Assembly: GCF_002575655.3 (NCBI RefSeq)
Contig: NC_053039.3
Location: forward strand, 218,073,622-218,137,621
Direction of reading: 5' to 3'
Length of the DNA stretch: 64,000 bases
DNA from: Aegilops tauschii subsp. strangulata
Lineage: Eukaryota; Streptophyta; Magnoliopsida; Poales; Poaceae
Shown: positions 1-10,160 of the stretch, one piece after another
Layout of the letters: each line of letters begins with the position of its first letter
Numbering within the stretch: position 1 is the first letter of the stretch
Translations under genes and position numbers: made by a program
Notes under the pieces: model-generated
What the model was told of the DNA's origin: nothing
The model's database searches: none
Seen by the model: the letters and a program-made list of their open reading frames with translations, nothing else

Positions 1-1
1 G

Positions 2-88
2 GAATCCGTGGCTAATTTCAAGCAAAGTCGTGAGGTATTGAAGAAGGAGCTGGAGGATGTCGTCGCCTGGCGATCCATCAACGAGTAG
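2..88 (+). CDS. C-terminal tail of an unidentified protein (partial at window edge)
   Basis: Frame 2 is open from the first bases and ends at a TAG at 86-88, giving 28 residues rich in Lys, Glu and Arg (ending WRSINE), compatible with a short helix. The rest lies outside the window. AT-rich DNA follows, as expected of a 3' UTR. It lies on the plus strand just upstream of the tandem array that also occurs in CACTA-2, so the last exon of a CACTA-encoded protein is the simplest idea. That is inference from position; I recognise no motif, and the tail is short enough to be chance. Confidence 0.3.
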   Translation, partial: ESVANFKQSREVLKKELEDVVAWRSINE

Positions 89-467
89 AGACAGTAGCGA
101 CCCAGATCGTTGTCTACGATTTCCTTCTTCTCTTGCCCTCGTGTCTTCTAGGCTTTGCTGCATGTGGCATTTTAAATTATCCGGAATATGTAAGACAATT
201 ATTATCTGCGCCATTGTAAATTTGTCGTCGTATTATCTGTTGCTATTTTATTTGTCATCGTATTATCCGTTGCCCTATGTGGCAATTTAAATTAGGTCGG
301 AATACGAGTTGAAAACACGAACAAATCAAATGCTGCCATGGGATCACAAGCAAACACCCTCCGTCCATGTGCTTTAATTAACCCATTAATGGAGAAGTTG
401 TGAGCGAGGCGGGCGGCGGCTGGTGCATGGAGGTCAAAGAGCTCGCTTCCAAATGAGCATGGGCGGC
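89..467. other. AT-rich stretch without a recognisable gene
   Basis: Contains two near-copies of a short motif (ATTTGTCGTCGTATTATC and ATTTGTCATCGTATTATC, around 221-262) and the word TGGCATTTTAAATTA / TGGCAATTTAAATTA at about 165 and 279. No convincing reading frame. It could be the 3' UTR of the protein tail at 2-88. Confidence 0.4.
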
Positions 468-606
468 CTTGCTGCTCGCATGTGTCCCGTCGAACCTGCG
501 AGGTGGACAGGATGCACGCGTCCCACCGAGCCTGCACGGCGGACTGCTCGCACGCGTCCCGTCGAGCCTGCACGACAGACTTCTCGCGCTCGTCCCGTCT
601 AATCAA
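468..606. repeat. 36-bp minisatellite, about 3.8 imperfect units
   Basis: The word TCCC followed by RTCGA/ACCGA recurs at 485, 521, 557 and 593, exactly 36 bp apart, followed each time by a variant of GCCTGC and GGAC. Because 36 is a multiple of three, overlapping frames stay open on both strands and give 12-residue repeats (for example QARRDACEQS-like units on the minus strand). I do not think any of them is a real protein. Confidence 0.75.
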
Positions 607-714
607 ACACCTGCATGCACGCCACCTAGTATGGTTAAATTTAGACACGGTTCATATAATACAACCGTTTGCGATATTAACGTGTCAGCTATTTGTTTCA
701 AAAAGACTGTTGAC

Positions 715-2367
715 TATTAATGTGTGCACCTTGTCTCAAACTGGACGATTTTTTTACCATGGCATTTATGTGCCATGTCATGAAACCATGCCAAGTTTCA
801 TGTTTTTTGGGTGAGTTTTTTATTTACTAGGATTTAAAAACCGAGATTCTCAATGTTTCAGGACGACGAGAAGTTTGTAATTCATTCCCATTCCTTAAAT
901 CAGACCTAAACATGCACCCAATGACACATGTACGATTTCCCACCCATTTTTCTTCACTGGAGCATGTGCTTGTAGTTCAAATTTGAATTATGGACTACAT
1001 TAAATGCCTAGAAAACTTAATTAATATATACAATGGCCAAACGAACCCTGAACAGTTTCAAATTTCAGCACGACACTCGTGTTATTCTATGTTGCCTGTA
1101 GAAAACAAAGTTCAAGGCGAGAAGAGGCAGCGATTATCGTTTCACCCACAAGAGGGGCATGTTTCCCTACGAGAACCACGAGGGGTGCGAGAAGCTTCGG
1201 TTTGTAAGAGGCTTGTAATATAGCTTCACCCAAATTGGACAATTATATGTACCATGTAGTGACACCATGCCAAGTTTCATGATTTCCTGGTGAGTTTTGG
1301 ATTTACAGAGATTTGTAAACCGAGATTCACAATGTTTGTGGCCAAGCTAGGACGGCGAGACGGTTGAATTCATTCCCATTCATTCCATGGGACCTAAACA
1401 TACACCCAAGGACACATGTACGTTTTTTTCTAGCCATTTTAGTGCACTGGAGCATGTATTTGTAGTTCGGATTTGAAGTATGGACATTAAATGCCTAGAA
1501 AACTCAGTTAATGAATAAAAAAGGTCAAATGAACCCTGAATAATTTCAAAGTTCAGCGGGAATCTCCCGTTGTTCCGTGTTGCGTGTAAAAGAAAATACG
1601 AGGCTAGAAGAGCGAGCGATTATCGTTTGGCCCACAAGGGGACACGCTTCCCTATCAAAACCACGAGGGTTCTTGCAAAAGGCTCCGGTTTGTAAGAGCT
1701 TTGTAATAAAGCTTGGCCCAAATTGGCAATGTTTTTACCACGACATATATGTGCCATTACGTGACACCATGCCACCTTTGATGACTTTCTGGTGAGTTTT
1801 GGATTTATGGGGATTTAAAAACCGAGATTCCAAATGTTTGAGGATGAGCCAGGACGCCGGTACGGTTGTAATTCATTCCCATTCCTGGCATGGGACCTAA
1901 ACATGCACCCAAGGACACATGTATGATTTTTCTAGCCATTTTGGTGAACCAGAGCATGTATTTGTAGTTCAGATTTGAATTATGGACATTAAATGCCTAG
2001 GAAGCTCAATTAGTGTATAAAAAGGCCAAACGGACCCTGAATAAGTTTAAATTTTAGCACGGATATCCTGTCGTTCCATGTTGCCCCTAGAAGAAAATAC
2101 AAGGCGAAAAGAGGCAGTGATTACGTTTCGCCCACAAGGGGAACACGTTTCCCTATCGGAACCATGAGGCTTCTTTGAGAGAAGCTCTAGTTTGTAAGAG
2201 GTTTGTAATAAAGCTTGGCCCAAATTGGACAATGTTTTTACCACGACATATATGTGCCATGATGTGACACCATGCCACCTTTGATGACTTTCTGGCGAGT
2301 TTAGTATTTACGGGGATTTAAAAACCGAGATTCCAAATGTTTGAGGATGAGCCAGGACGTCGGTACA
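715..2367. repeat. Tandem array, ~490-510-bp unit, first segment
   Basis: Landmarks such as CAAATTGGAC...ACACCATGCC recur at about 736, 1231, 1711 and 2221, giving about 3.3 units of 480-510 bp. Each unit carries GACCTAAACATGCACCC, ATTAAATGCCTAG and a GGTTTGTAAGAGGCTTGTAAT block. Element A interrupts the array at 2367/2368 and it resumes at 17822. The array at 56000-57884 is homologous on the opposite strand. Since both copies sit near CACTA ends, the array is probably an internal component of a CACTA family rather than a free satellite. Confidence 0.85.
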
Positions 2368-2546
2368 TGTCAGTGTACTAAAGTTTGGGGCCTTTACTAC
2401 CCCATACTCATGCACGGGCAGTTACAGCCACACCCGCGGCCAGGCCTGACGGGGACAACTGGAAGCAAATATGAGACGACCAAAGAAGGCCACAAGCTGG
2501 GCTCCCAGCAAGATCCTTACCGGGATGGTTTGTGAAGCGAAGCCCC

Positions 2547-2651
2547 GGCAAGACCGTCCCCCTTGAGGTTGAGAGATCTGACACCATCGACAATGTCAAG
2601 ACCAAGATCCAGGGGCATCTGCGTGGTGGCATGCAGATCTTTGTGAAGACC
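2547..2651 (+). pseudogene. Rearranged polyubiquitin fragment inside the 5' LTR
   Basis: Thirty-five codons read as ubiquitin. The first 23 correspond to residues 10-32 (GKT..LEVE.SDTIDNVK.KIQ). One linking codon (His here) and the C-terminal LRGG follow. Then comes the start of the next ubiquitin unit, MQIFVKT (residues 1-7). Residues 33-72 are missing, so this is a junction piece of a polyubiquitin gene with an internal deletion. The same structure is in the 3' LTR at 17095-17199, so capture preceded the insertion of this copy. It lies upstream of the TATA box in U3, on the sense strand. It cannot make a functional ubiquitin. Confidence 0.88.
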
Positions 2652-3019
2652 AAAAGGCAAAGTTCCTAGCAAGGTTCTTGCCGGGAACATTTGTGCGGCC
2701 CCGGCAAGATTCTTGCGGGGGACGTTTGCGAGGCCACGGCAAGGCTCGCACACGGCAAGGATCCCACCGGCCTGCCACCGCTCCAGCATAGCGACTAGCC
2801 TACCAGCCTGACCCTGCGAGCCTCGTCATCCTGGATGCGTGTCAAGATGGGGTGAGGCGGCGACGGACAGGACGGGCTTTGTTTCCGTCCCCAAGAAAGT
2901 TAGGGACACATAAACAGCGCATTAAATGCGTTTGTCCTAAGACGTCAGGGATAAGTATGTGCACTGTAACAACTTTACACCTCCTGTATGCACTGTACGC
3001 CACTGTGGTAGCCCCTTAG

Positions 3020-3026
3020 TATAAAA
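3020..3026 (+). promoter_or_regulatory. TATA box of the element A 5' LTR
   Basis: TATAAAA followed by GGAGGCCC, at the same place in both LTRs (17568-17574 in the 3' LTR), about 370 bp downstream of the ubiquitin segment. Confidence 0.65.
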
Positions 3027-3269
3027 GGAGGCCCAAGGCGATATAGAGGAGGATTTTTGGACTTTCTGGCTCAGTTTGCATGTGTAGCAGCTAGCTAGAG
3101 CTCAAGAACTCTCAATACACTAAAGCATGACTAGGGTTTTATGCTTCTCAGCAGCCCGAACCTGGGTAAAAATCCCTCATGTTGATCGTTATGCTCTTCG
3201 TGCATGCCTTTTTCCCCGCCGAACCGTAGAAGGGATTCACGGGATCCCATAGGTGTCGTTTCCCAGACA

Positions 3270-3656
3270 TCTTCGGCGCGCCAAGCAGGGGGAGGAGGTT
3301 GTGCGGACCTGATCTGGCAGTCAGCGCGTCAGTTTCTTCAATGTATTAATCATCATGCTTCCCAAGAGGAAGGGTATCACGGCGATTGGTTCATGTGCGG
3401 CCGATCTGCCCGTGCCAACACGAACGGGCAACAGGATGGACGCGGGTGGAGGAGGAGGTGGAGATCATGAGCTTCCACGATGTTCTGGCGACCGGAGCCA
3501 GGCGAGCGGTATCGTCTGTGGCCGTGATGACGGCCCGCGCACCGCTAGATCCAAGGACGGAGCCGTGCTGCCTACGGGCGGCGCAGCGACCTCCAAGGGT
3601 GGAAAGGTGACTTCCAAGATAGCCCGCCGGCGCATGCGCCGCGGTCTTCCCAGGTC
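3270..3656 (+). other. Leader of element A, between 5' LTR and gag
   Basis: Starts TCTTCGGCGCGCCAAGCAGGGGGAG, the place of the primer-binding site; GGCGCGCCAAGCAGGGGG is the candidate but I cannot name the tRNA. Further on, short frames in frames 1 and 2 suggest frameshifted remains of the gag N-terminus (around 3386-3610). Confidence 0.45.
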
Positions 3657-5370
3657 ATGCGCGATGAGCAGCGCCGCGACGTTGGTGACCCCAATCGTCC
3701 CCATGGAAAGAGCCCTCAACATCATTTCCGAGATGCACGGGGCCAGCATGCATGCCAAGATGCCGGTGGAAATGGCGCGCGGCTGCGGGACCATGATGGA
3801 GCTCCTTCTAACACATTTAGGAGTCATAGCACCTCACGTTCTTCGCGCCTATCACTGCCACCTACACCAGCAGAAGCGTTGGCGCGAGCGCAGCTACTCC
3901 TGGATTTTCCTCCCGCTGCGGAGAAGCTCGGAGAATGGAGAGCTGCTATTCAGATCCTCATCGGTTTCGCCAATAAAGATGGGCAGCAACAGGCGGAGCC
4001 ATCGTGGCGGCGATCCATCGAGCCGACGCGTGCCCATGGTGAAAAGACCGGAGGTGGTGCGACCACGGTGCACTCTCCACCACGACAATAGCGGTGGTTA
4101 GCTCGGCGGATCGATGCCTGCGATGATGGATCCACGTCATCGTTCGATCCGCGAGATCGCCGCGATCAATGTCAAGTTCTTCGGGAACGAGTTAAAGAAG
4201 ACGCCCGGACTACCATCGAGCGACGGCGGGAAGTGCGCCATCAATCTGACAGGCACGCATGGCCTACTGTAGACAAGCCTGCGCTAGGGGATTCTGGTGA
4301 CTTACCTTACGAGGTGGGTTGTCCAGCTTTTACCCGTGAGTTGTGGCGAGTCCAGTGGCCCACTTCTCGCACGTTCAAACCAGAGGTCCCAGAGAAATAC
4401 GACGGCAAGACTCACCCGTCGGAGTTCCCGAGCATCTACACCATCGCGGTGCAGGCTGCCGGGGCTCGAGACGACAGGGTGCTCGCCAACTACTTCCCGT
4501 TGGTACTCAAGCCCAACGTCAAGTCGTGGTTGATGCACCTGCCAGAAAATTCCATCTCCTCTTGGTCGGATCTGTGTCACGAGTTTGTTGGCGCCTTTAC
4601 CGGAGGCCACCAAGCTCCTGGCTAGGCAAGTGATTTACACCTCATCCCCCAGAAAGAGGGTAAAACCTTGTGCAAGTACATACAGGGATTCAGCCGTGTA
4701 CAGTACAACATCCCAGACGTTCATCCTGCCGCTGTTATCAGCGCGTTCCATCAGAATGTGCGCAATCGCAAGATGCATGAAGAGCTGGCGATGAACAAGG
4801 TTAGGGATGTTGCCGAGCTTTACGTTTTAGCCGATGGATGTGCTCGAGCTAAATAAGGAAGAAGATACCCCGGCGAAGACGCCGGCGTGGGCACTGACTC
4901 CACGGACAAAGACGCCGCCGCCCCGTCGTAGAAGGGCTGACGGCGTAACAGGAAGTGCAAGGGCAAAGCCGTGCTTGTCGTCGAGGAATCTGGCAACCCC
5001 GGCACCGCCAAGAAGGCCAAGGTTGACGACCCTGGCAAGGAGGTTGCCGGGTGCGCCACCTGCCAGGCCGGAGGGCTCCGACAAGCAGTACAACAAGATC
5101 CATCGCACCAAGGGCCATGACCTCCAGAATTGCCGGCAAGTTGAGTAGCTTGTCGAGAGGCAGAAAGCTGAGTATGAAAGGCGAGATAAGGAGAAGGGCC
5201 AGGATGGTGCTGAGGGGTCCGGCAAGAAGCGCAGTGGCCGAGGGGGCCGTCGGGGCAAGGACAAGCAACATGAGAGGCCTGCTTGAGGCCGCAACAAGAA
5301 GGAGGGGGATGATGACCACAAAAAGGACGATGAGTCTAGCGAGCATGAGTTTCAAAAAGCTACTGAAGCC
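3657..5370 (+). pseudogene. gag region of element A (broken)
   Basis: Frame 3 carries most of it, with in-frame TAG codons at 4089-4091 and 4623-4625 and a TAA at 4854-4856. The core retrotransposon gag domain lies at about 4290-4850 (YEVGCPAFTREL, EVPEKYDGKTHPSEF, then after the stop CKYIQGFSRVQ). A lysine-rich stretch and a zinc-knuckle-like piece (KIHRTKGHDLQNC, about 5099-5137) follow in other frames, so there are indels as well. The knuckle has lost its first cysteine (YNKIH where the family has YCKIH). Gag would form the virus-like particle that packages element RNA; this copy cannot make it. Confidence 0.8.
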
Positions 5371-5899
5371 ATGTGCATTAATGGTGGCGCCTCGTTGCAT
5401 TCTTCTCACCGCCAACTTAAACAGTGGGTGCGCGAGATCAATGCGACAGAGCCATCGGTCGATGCACGGAAGCCCTTGAAATGGTCCAACACGCTTATCA
5501 TTTTTTATGTTGAGGATCACCCTGATCGCACAACAACGGTCGGGTGTTTGCCATTGTTGGTTTTGCCAACGATCCGCAACCTCAAAGTAACAGAAATGCT
5601 AGTTGACGTGGGGCTGGTTTGAACTTGATCCCACCCCATGTGATCAAGAGGTTGCAAATTCCCGATGGAGATCTCGAAGAGACGGCCACGTTTCAAGGGA
5701 TCAATCCGGGAAGAAGCCAACCGAAGGGTAAGATCACGCTACCAGTTACATTTGGTGGAGAGCTGAACTACAGGACGGAGAAGATCGTTTTTGATGTCGC
5801 CAAGATCCCATTACCGTATAACGGGATCCTTGGCCGTCCAGTGCTGGCCAAGTTTATGGCGGCATCACATTACGCCTACAACACATTGAAGATGCCCGG
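5371..5899 (+). pseudogene. Aspartic protease domain of element A
   Basis: Frame 1 runs from about 5371 to 5622 and ends in MLVDVG just before the expected catalytic DxG motif. A one-base deletion moves the rest to frame 3 (5619-5899), with the typical flap and C-terminal motif ILGRPVLAKFMA. The frame is then cut by the solo LTR at 5900, between the Pro-Gly and the following Pro of the conserved KMPGP motif. The domain would process the gag-pol polyprotein. Confidence 0.75.
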
Positions 5900-6372
5900 T
5901 GAGGGAGTCCTGGATTATGGGGACTTCGGGCATCCGGGCTATGTGACATGGGCCGGACTAATGGGCCTTGAAGATACAAGATAGAAGGCCTTCCCCCGTG
6001 TCCGGATGGGACTCTCCTTTGCGTGAATGGCAAGCTTGGCGTCCAGAGGTGTAGTTTCCTTCCTCTGTAAACCGACTTTGTATAACCCTAGCCCTCTCCG
6101 GTGTCTATATAAACTAGAGGGTTTAGTCCATAGAGGCTAACACAAGTCACATAGGCTAGACATCTAGGGTTTAACCATTACGATCTCGAGGTAGATCGAC
6201 TCTTGTAACCCCTACACTCATCAAAGTCAATCAAGTAGGAAGTAGGGTATTACCTCCATTAAGAGGGCCCGAACCTGGGTAAACATCGTGTCCCCTGTCT
6301 CCTGTTACCTTCGATCCTCAGACGCACAGTTCGGGATCCCCTACCCGAGATCGGCCGGTTTTGACACTAACA
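5900..6372 (+). mobile_element. Solo LTR, Fatima-like, nested in element A
   Basis: A 473-bp unit starting TGAGGGAGTCCTGG and ending TTTTGACACTAACA, flanked by perfect CCCGG duplications (5895-5899 and 6373-6377). It matches the minus strand of the LTRs at 39304-39783 and 48875-49353 in order and composition, but is diverged. No internal domain accompanies it, so it is the product of LTR-LTR recombination. A TATA-like TCTATATAAAC lies at about 6103-6113. Confidence 0.92.
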
Positions 6373-8578
6373 CCCGGCCCGATGAGCATCATCACTGTCA
6401 ACTCCGACAAGAAGGATGCGCTCATCTGCGCCGACCAACTCTACTGGGAGGCAGTCGTAGCACCTGCCGCTAAGGCGCTTACTCCTGCCACTGGAGCTCC
6501 CGGTCGGAAGAAGACCGGCAAGACCTCTTGCGCCCACTCCGGCAAGCGCGCCTCCTCGGAGTGCTGCGTTCCTGTCGAGGAAGTGCCAGAGTGATCCACC
6601 GACAAGAGCAAGAAGTCCAAGGCAGCTCCACCAGAAACCAAGAAGGTGCCCGTCAAGGAGGATGACACGGGTGGGACTTTCACTATAAGTTCCGCCCTCG
6701 GCAACAAATAGGAAAGTGCGCTCATTGCCTTCCTGCGGGTGAATGTGGATGCATTTGCATGGCAAGCATGTGACATCCCCGACGTTCCCAGGGAGGTGAT
6801 TGAGCACCATCTTGCTGTCTATCCTCATGCGCGGCCCATCAAGCAGAAGGTCAGGAAGCAAGCTTTGGAGTGGCAAGAGTTTATCACTGAAGAGATCAGG
6901 AAGTTGGAAGCGACAGGTTTGGTCAGAGGAGTGCTCCATCCAACGTGGTTGGCCAATCCGATTGCAGTGCGCAAGGCGAATGGAAAATGGAGGATGTGTA
7001 TTGATTATACAGATATCAATAAAGCCTGGCCAAAGGATCCTTTCCCCTTGCCGCGCATCGACCAGAGTGTGGACTCCACTGCCGGATGCGACTTGCTGTC
7101 GTTTCTTGATGCTTATTCAGGGTACCATCAGATCTTCATGACGAAGGAAGATGAAGAGAAGACCACGTTTATCACCCCATGTGGTACGTATTGTTTGATA
7201 CGAATGCCTTTTGGGTTGAAAAGCGATGGTTCAACGTTTGCAAGAGCGGTCTAGATCGATTTGGAGCCCCACCTACATAGAAATATGGAAGCTTATATGG
7301 ATGACATAGTGGTCAAAACCAAAGACAAAGCAACGCTCATACAAGATTTAGAAGAGACATTTGCAAATTTGCGCAAGATCAACCTCAAGCTCAATCCTGA
7401 GACGTGTGTATTTGGCGTCCCTTCTGGCAAGCTTCTCGGATTCTTTGTGTCTCAGCGTGCGATTGAGGTGAACCCCGACAAGATCAAGGCGATTGAGCAG
7501 ATTGAAGCACCAAGACGAGTCAAAGATGTGCGTCGACTTGTCGGCTACGTTGCTGCTCTAAGCAGGTTCATCTCCAAATCTGCTGAGTGCGCCCTGCCCT
7601 TTTTTAAGATCTTGAAAAAGGCAGGTCCAATGAAATGGACTCCAGAAGTGAAGGCAGCACTGCAAGATTTGAAGAAGTACCTCTCCTCTACGCTAACACT
7701 AGTCGCACCTAAACCACAAGAGCCATTGCTGCTATATCTAGCGGCAACGAATCAAGTGGTTAGTGCCGCGCTAGTGGCACAGAGAGAAGTTGACGAAGAA
7801 GCAGCAGCAGCGGCAAGACCGTTGAATGGCGAGCCAGGGTTCTCCTCGGCAGAGTCTGGTGCCGACAAGGTAGGATCCGCGCAAGCAAATGAAGCAGCAC
7901 AAAAGAAGAAGATGGTGCAGCACCCAGTTTATTTTGCCAGCTCCCTTTTGTAGGGGGCTAGGTCAAGGTACTCTGGTGTGCAGAAATTGCTCTTCGGCCT
8001 CCTTATGGCCTCGAGGAAGCTGCGCCACTATTTCTAGGCACATGAGATCACCGTCACCACTCGCTTTTCATTGCAACGGATCTTGCACAACCCAGATGCG
8101 ACTGGAAGGATTGCGGAGTGGGCGTTGGAGCTGTCGAGCTTTGGTCTCAAGTTTGAAAGTACTTCAACAATTCAGAGTAGAGCCTTGGCGGAGTTCATTG
8201 CAGAATGGACCTCAACGCCTGACGAGGAGATTCAAGAGACCACTCTCCCCGGCAAGGAAATGAGCCGAGAGTGGGTTATGTATTTTGATCGGGCTTTCTC
8301 GCTGCAAGGCACCGGTGCTGCTTGTCGCGCCCATCGGAGAGCACCTCAAATGCGTAGTCCAGATGCACTTTCCCCAAGAGAGATCAACAAACAACACTGC
8401 AGAATATGAGGGACTGCTTGCTGGTCTCAGGATCGCGGCAGACCATGGAATTAAGAAGCTCATCGTCAGAGGTGATTCACAACTTGTCGTCAAGCAAGTT
8501 AACAAAGATTATCAGAGCCCATTGATGGAAGCTTATGTAGATGAAGTGAGGAAATTGGAAGAGCGTTTTGACGGTCTG
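6373..8578 (+). pseudogene. Reverse transcriptase and RNase H of element A
   Basis: Frame 1 can be followed from 6373 past 8037 with stops at 6592-6594 (TGA), 6709-6711, 7252-7254, 7951-7953 and 8035-8037 (all TAG). RT motifs: WRMCIDYTDINKAWPKDPFPLPRID (about 6988-7062, given here only as a landmark split by its stops), FLDAYSGYHQI, MPFGL and the catalytic YMDD at about 7297-7308. The RNase H domain starts near 8270 with VMYFDRAF, where the family has an intact FDG, so Gly is lost. It then shifts to frame 2 with NNTAEYEGLLAGLRIA and RGDSQLV. The frame is cut at 8578 by the second solo LTR. Confidence 0.85.
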
Positions 8579-10160
8579 TGATACGTCTCCAACGTATCTA
8601 TAATTTTTGATTGTTCCATGCTGTTTTATTATCAATCTTGGATGTTTTATAATCATTTTATAGTCATTTTATATCATTTTTGGTACTAACCTATTGACAT
8701 AGTGCCAAGTGCCAGTTGCTGTTTTTTTCCATGTTTTTTACATCGCAGGAAATCAATATCAGACGGACTCCAAATGTCACCAAACTTCACGGAGATTTTT
8801 TATGGACCAAAAGGAAGATATTGGGCCCTGGTTGCACCTGGGGGGAGTCCCGAGGAGGGGACAACCCACCAGGGCGCGCCAGGAGGCCCAGGCGCGCCCT
8901 GGTGGGTTGTGCCCACTTTGGGTGCCCCCCGGACCGCCTCTTTGCTCTATAAATACCCCAAAAATCCCAAAACCCTAGGGGAGTCGACGAAATATTCATC
9001 CAGCCGCCGCAGAGTCCAGAACCACCAAATCCAATCTAGACACCATCTCGGATGGGGTTCACCACCTCCATTGGTGCCTCTCCGATGATGCGTGAGTAGT
9101 TCTTTGTAGACCTTCGGTTCCATAGTTAGTAGCTAGATGGCTTCCTCTCTCTCGCTGAATTCTCAATACAATGGTCTCTTGGAGATCCATATGATGTAAC
9201 TCTTTTTGCGGTGTGTTTGTTGGGATCTGATGAACTTTGAGTTTATGGTCAGTCGTATCTTTTTATATCCATGAAAGTTATTTGAGTTTCTTTGATCTTT
9301 TATATGCATGATCTCTTATAGCCTCATATTTCTTCTCCGATATTTGGGTTTTGTTTGGCCAACTTGATCTATTTATCTTGCAATGGGAAGAGGTGCCCGG
9401 TAGTGGGTTCGATCCTACGGTGCTTGATCCCAGTGACAGAAAGGGAAATGACACGTATGTATCATTGCTACTAAGGATAAAACGATGGGGTCTATCTCTA
9501 CATGGATAGATCTTGTCTACATCATGTCATCGTTCTTATTGCATTACTCCGTTTCTCCATGAACTTAATACACTAGATGCATGCTGGATAGCGGTCGATG
9601 TGTGGAGTAATAGTAGTAGATGCAAGCAGGAGTCGGTCTACTAATCTTGGACGTGATGCCTATGTAATGACCATTGCCTGGATATCGTCATAATTATTTG
9701 AGGTTCTATCAATTGCCCAACAGTAATTTGTTTACCCACCGTTTGCTATCTTTCTTGAGAGAAGCCACTAGTGAAATCTACGGCCCCGGGTGTTCTTTCT
9801 CATATATTTGCTTCACGATCTATTTTATTTGCACTTTTTATTTAGATCTATTAAAAAATATACAAAAATACTTTGCTGCACTTTATTTGATTTGCGATCT
9901 ATTTATTTCAATCTATTACAACTTTCTCCCGTCAACACGCAATTTCTGGCGCCGTACCCCGAAAGGGATTGACAACCCCTTTAACACGTCGGGTTGCGAG
10001 GTGTTATTATTTGTGTGCAGGGCCAGTTTACGTTGTGTTGCTTGGTTCTCCTACTGGTTCGATTACCTTGGTTTCATTTCTGAGGGAAATACCTACCGTC
10101 GCTGTGCTGCATCATCCCTTCCTCTTTGGGGAAATACCGATGTAGCTTCAAGCAACATCA
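8579..10160 (+). mobile_element. Solo LTR, WHAM/Sabrina-like, nested in element A
   Basis: A 1582-bp LTR starting TGATACGTCTCCAACGTATC and ending AGCAACATCA, with perfect 5-bp duplications GTCTG (8574-8578 and 10161-10165) and no internal domain. TATA box TATAAATA at 8948-8955. It is closer to the LTR at 51241 (shared GGTGGGTTGTGCCCAC and GGGGAGTCGACGAAA blocks) than to those at 36401 and 57885. The open frame of about 180 codons at 9674-10216 is chance. Confidence 0.93.
8948..8955 (+). promoter_or_regulatory. TATA box of the solo LTR
   Basis: TATAAATA followed by CCCC; the same word is at 51610-51617 in the related LTR. Confidence 0.6.

Larger units (their letters stand above)
2368..3269 (+). 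repeat. 5' LTR of element A
   Basis: Starts TGTCAGTGTACTAAAG, ends CCCAGACA, and matches 16916-17821 along its length. It contains the polyubiquitin-derived segment in its U3 part, a TATA box at 3020-3026 and, near the end, the GCCCGAACCTGGGTAAA block common to many Triticeae gypsy LTRs. Confidence 0.92.

Noticed and set aside
3465..3827. Minus-strand 120-codon ORF over gag
   Set aside because: Shadow of the GC-rich gag region; the plus strand has the recognisable gag.
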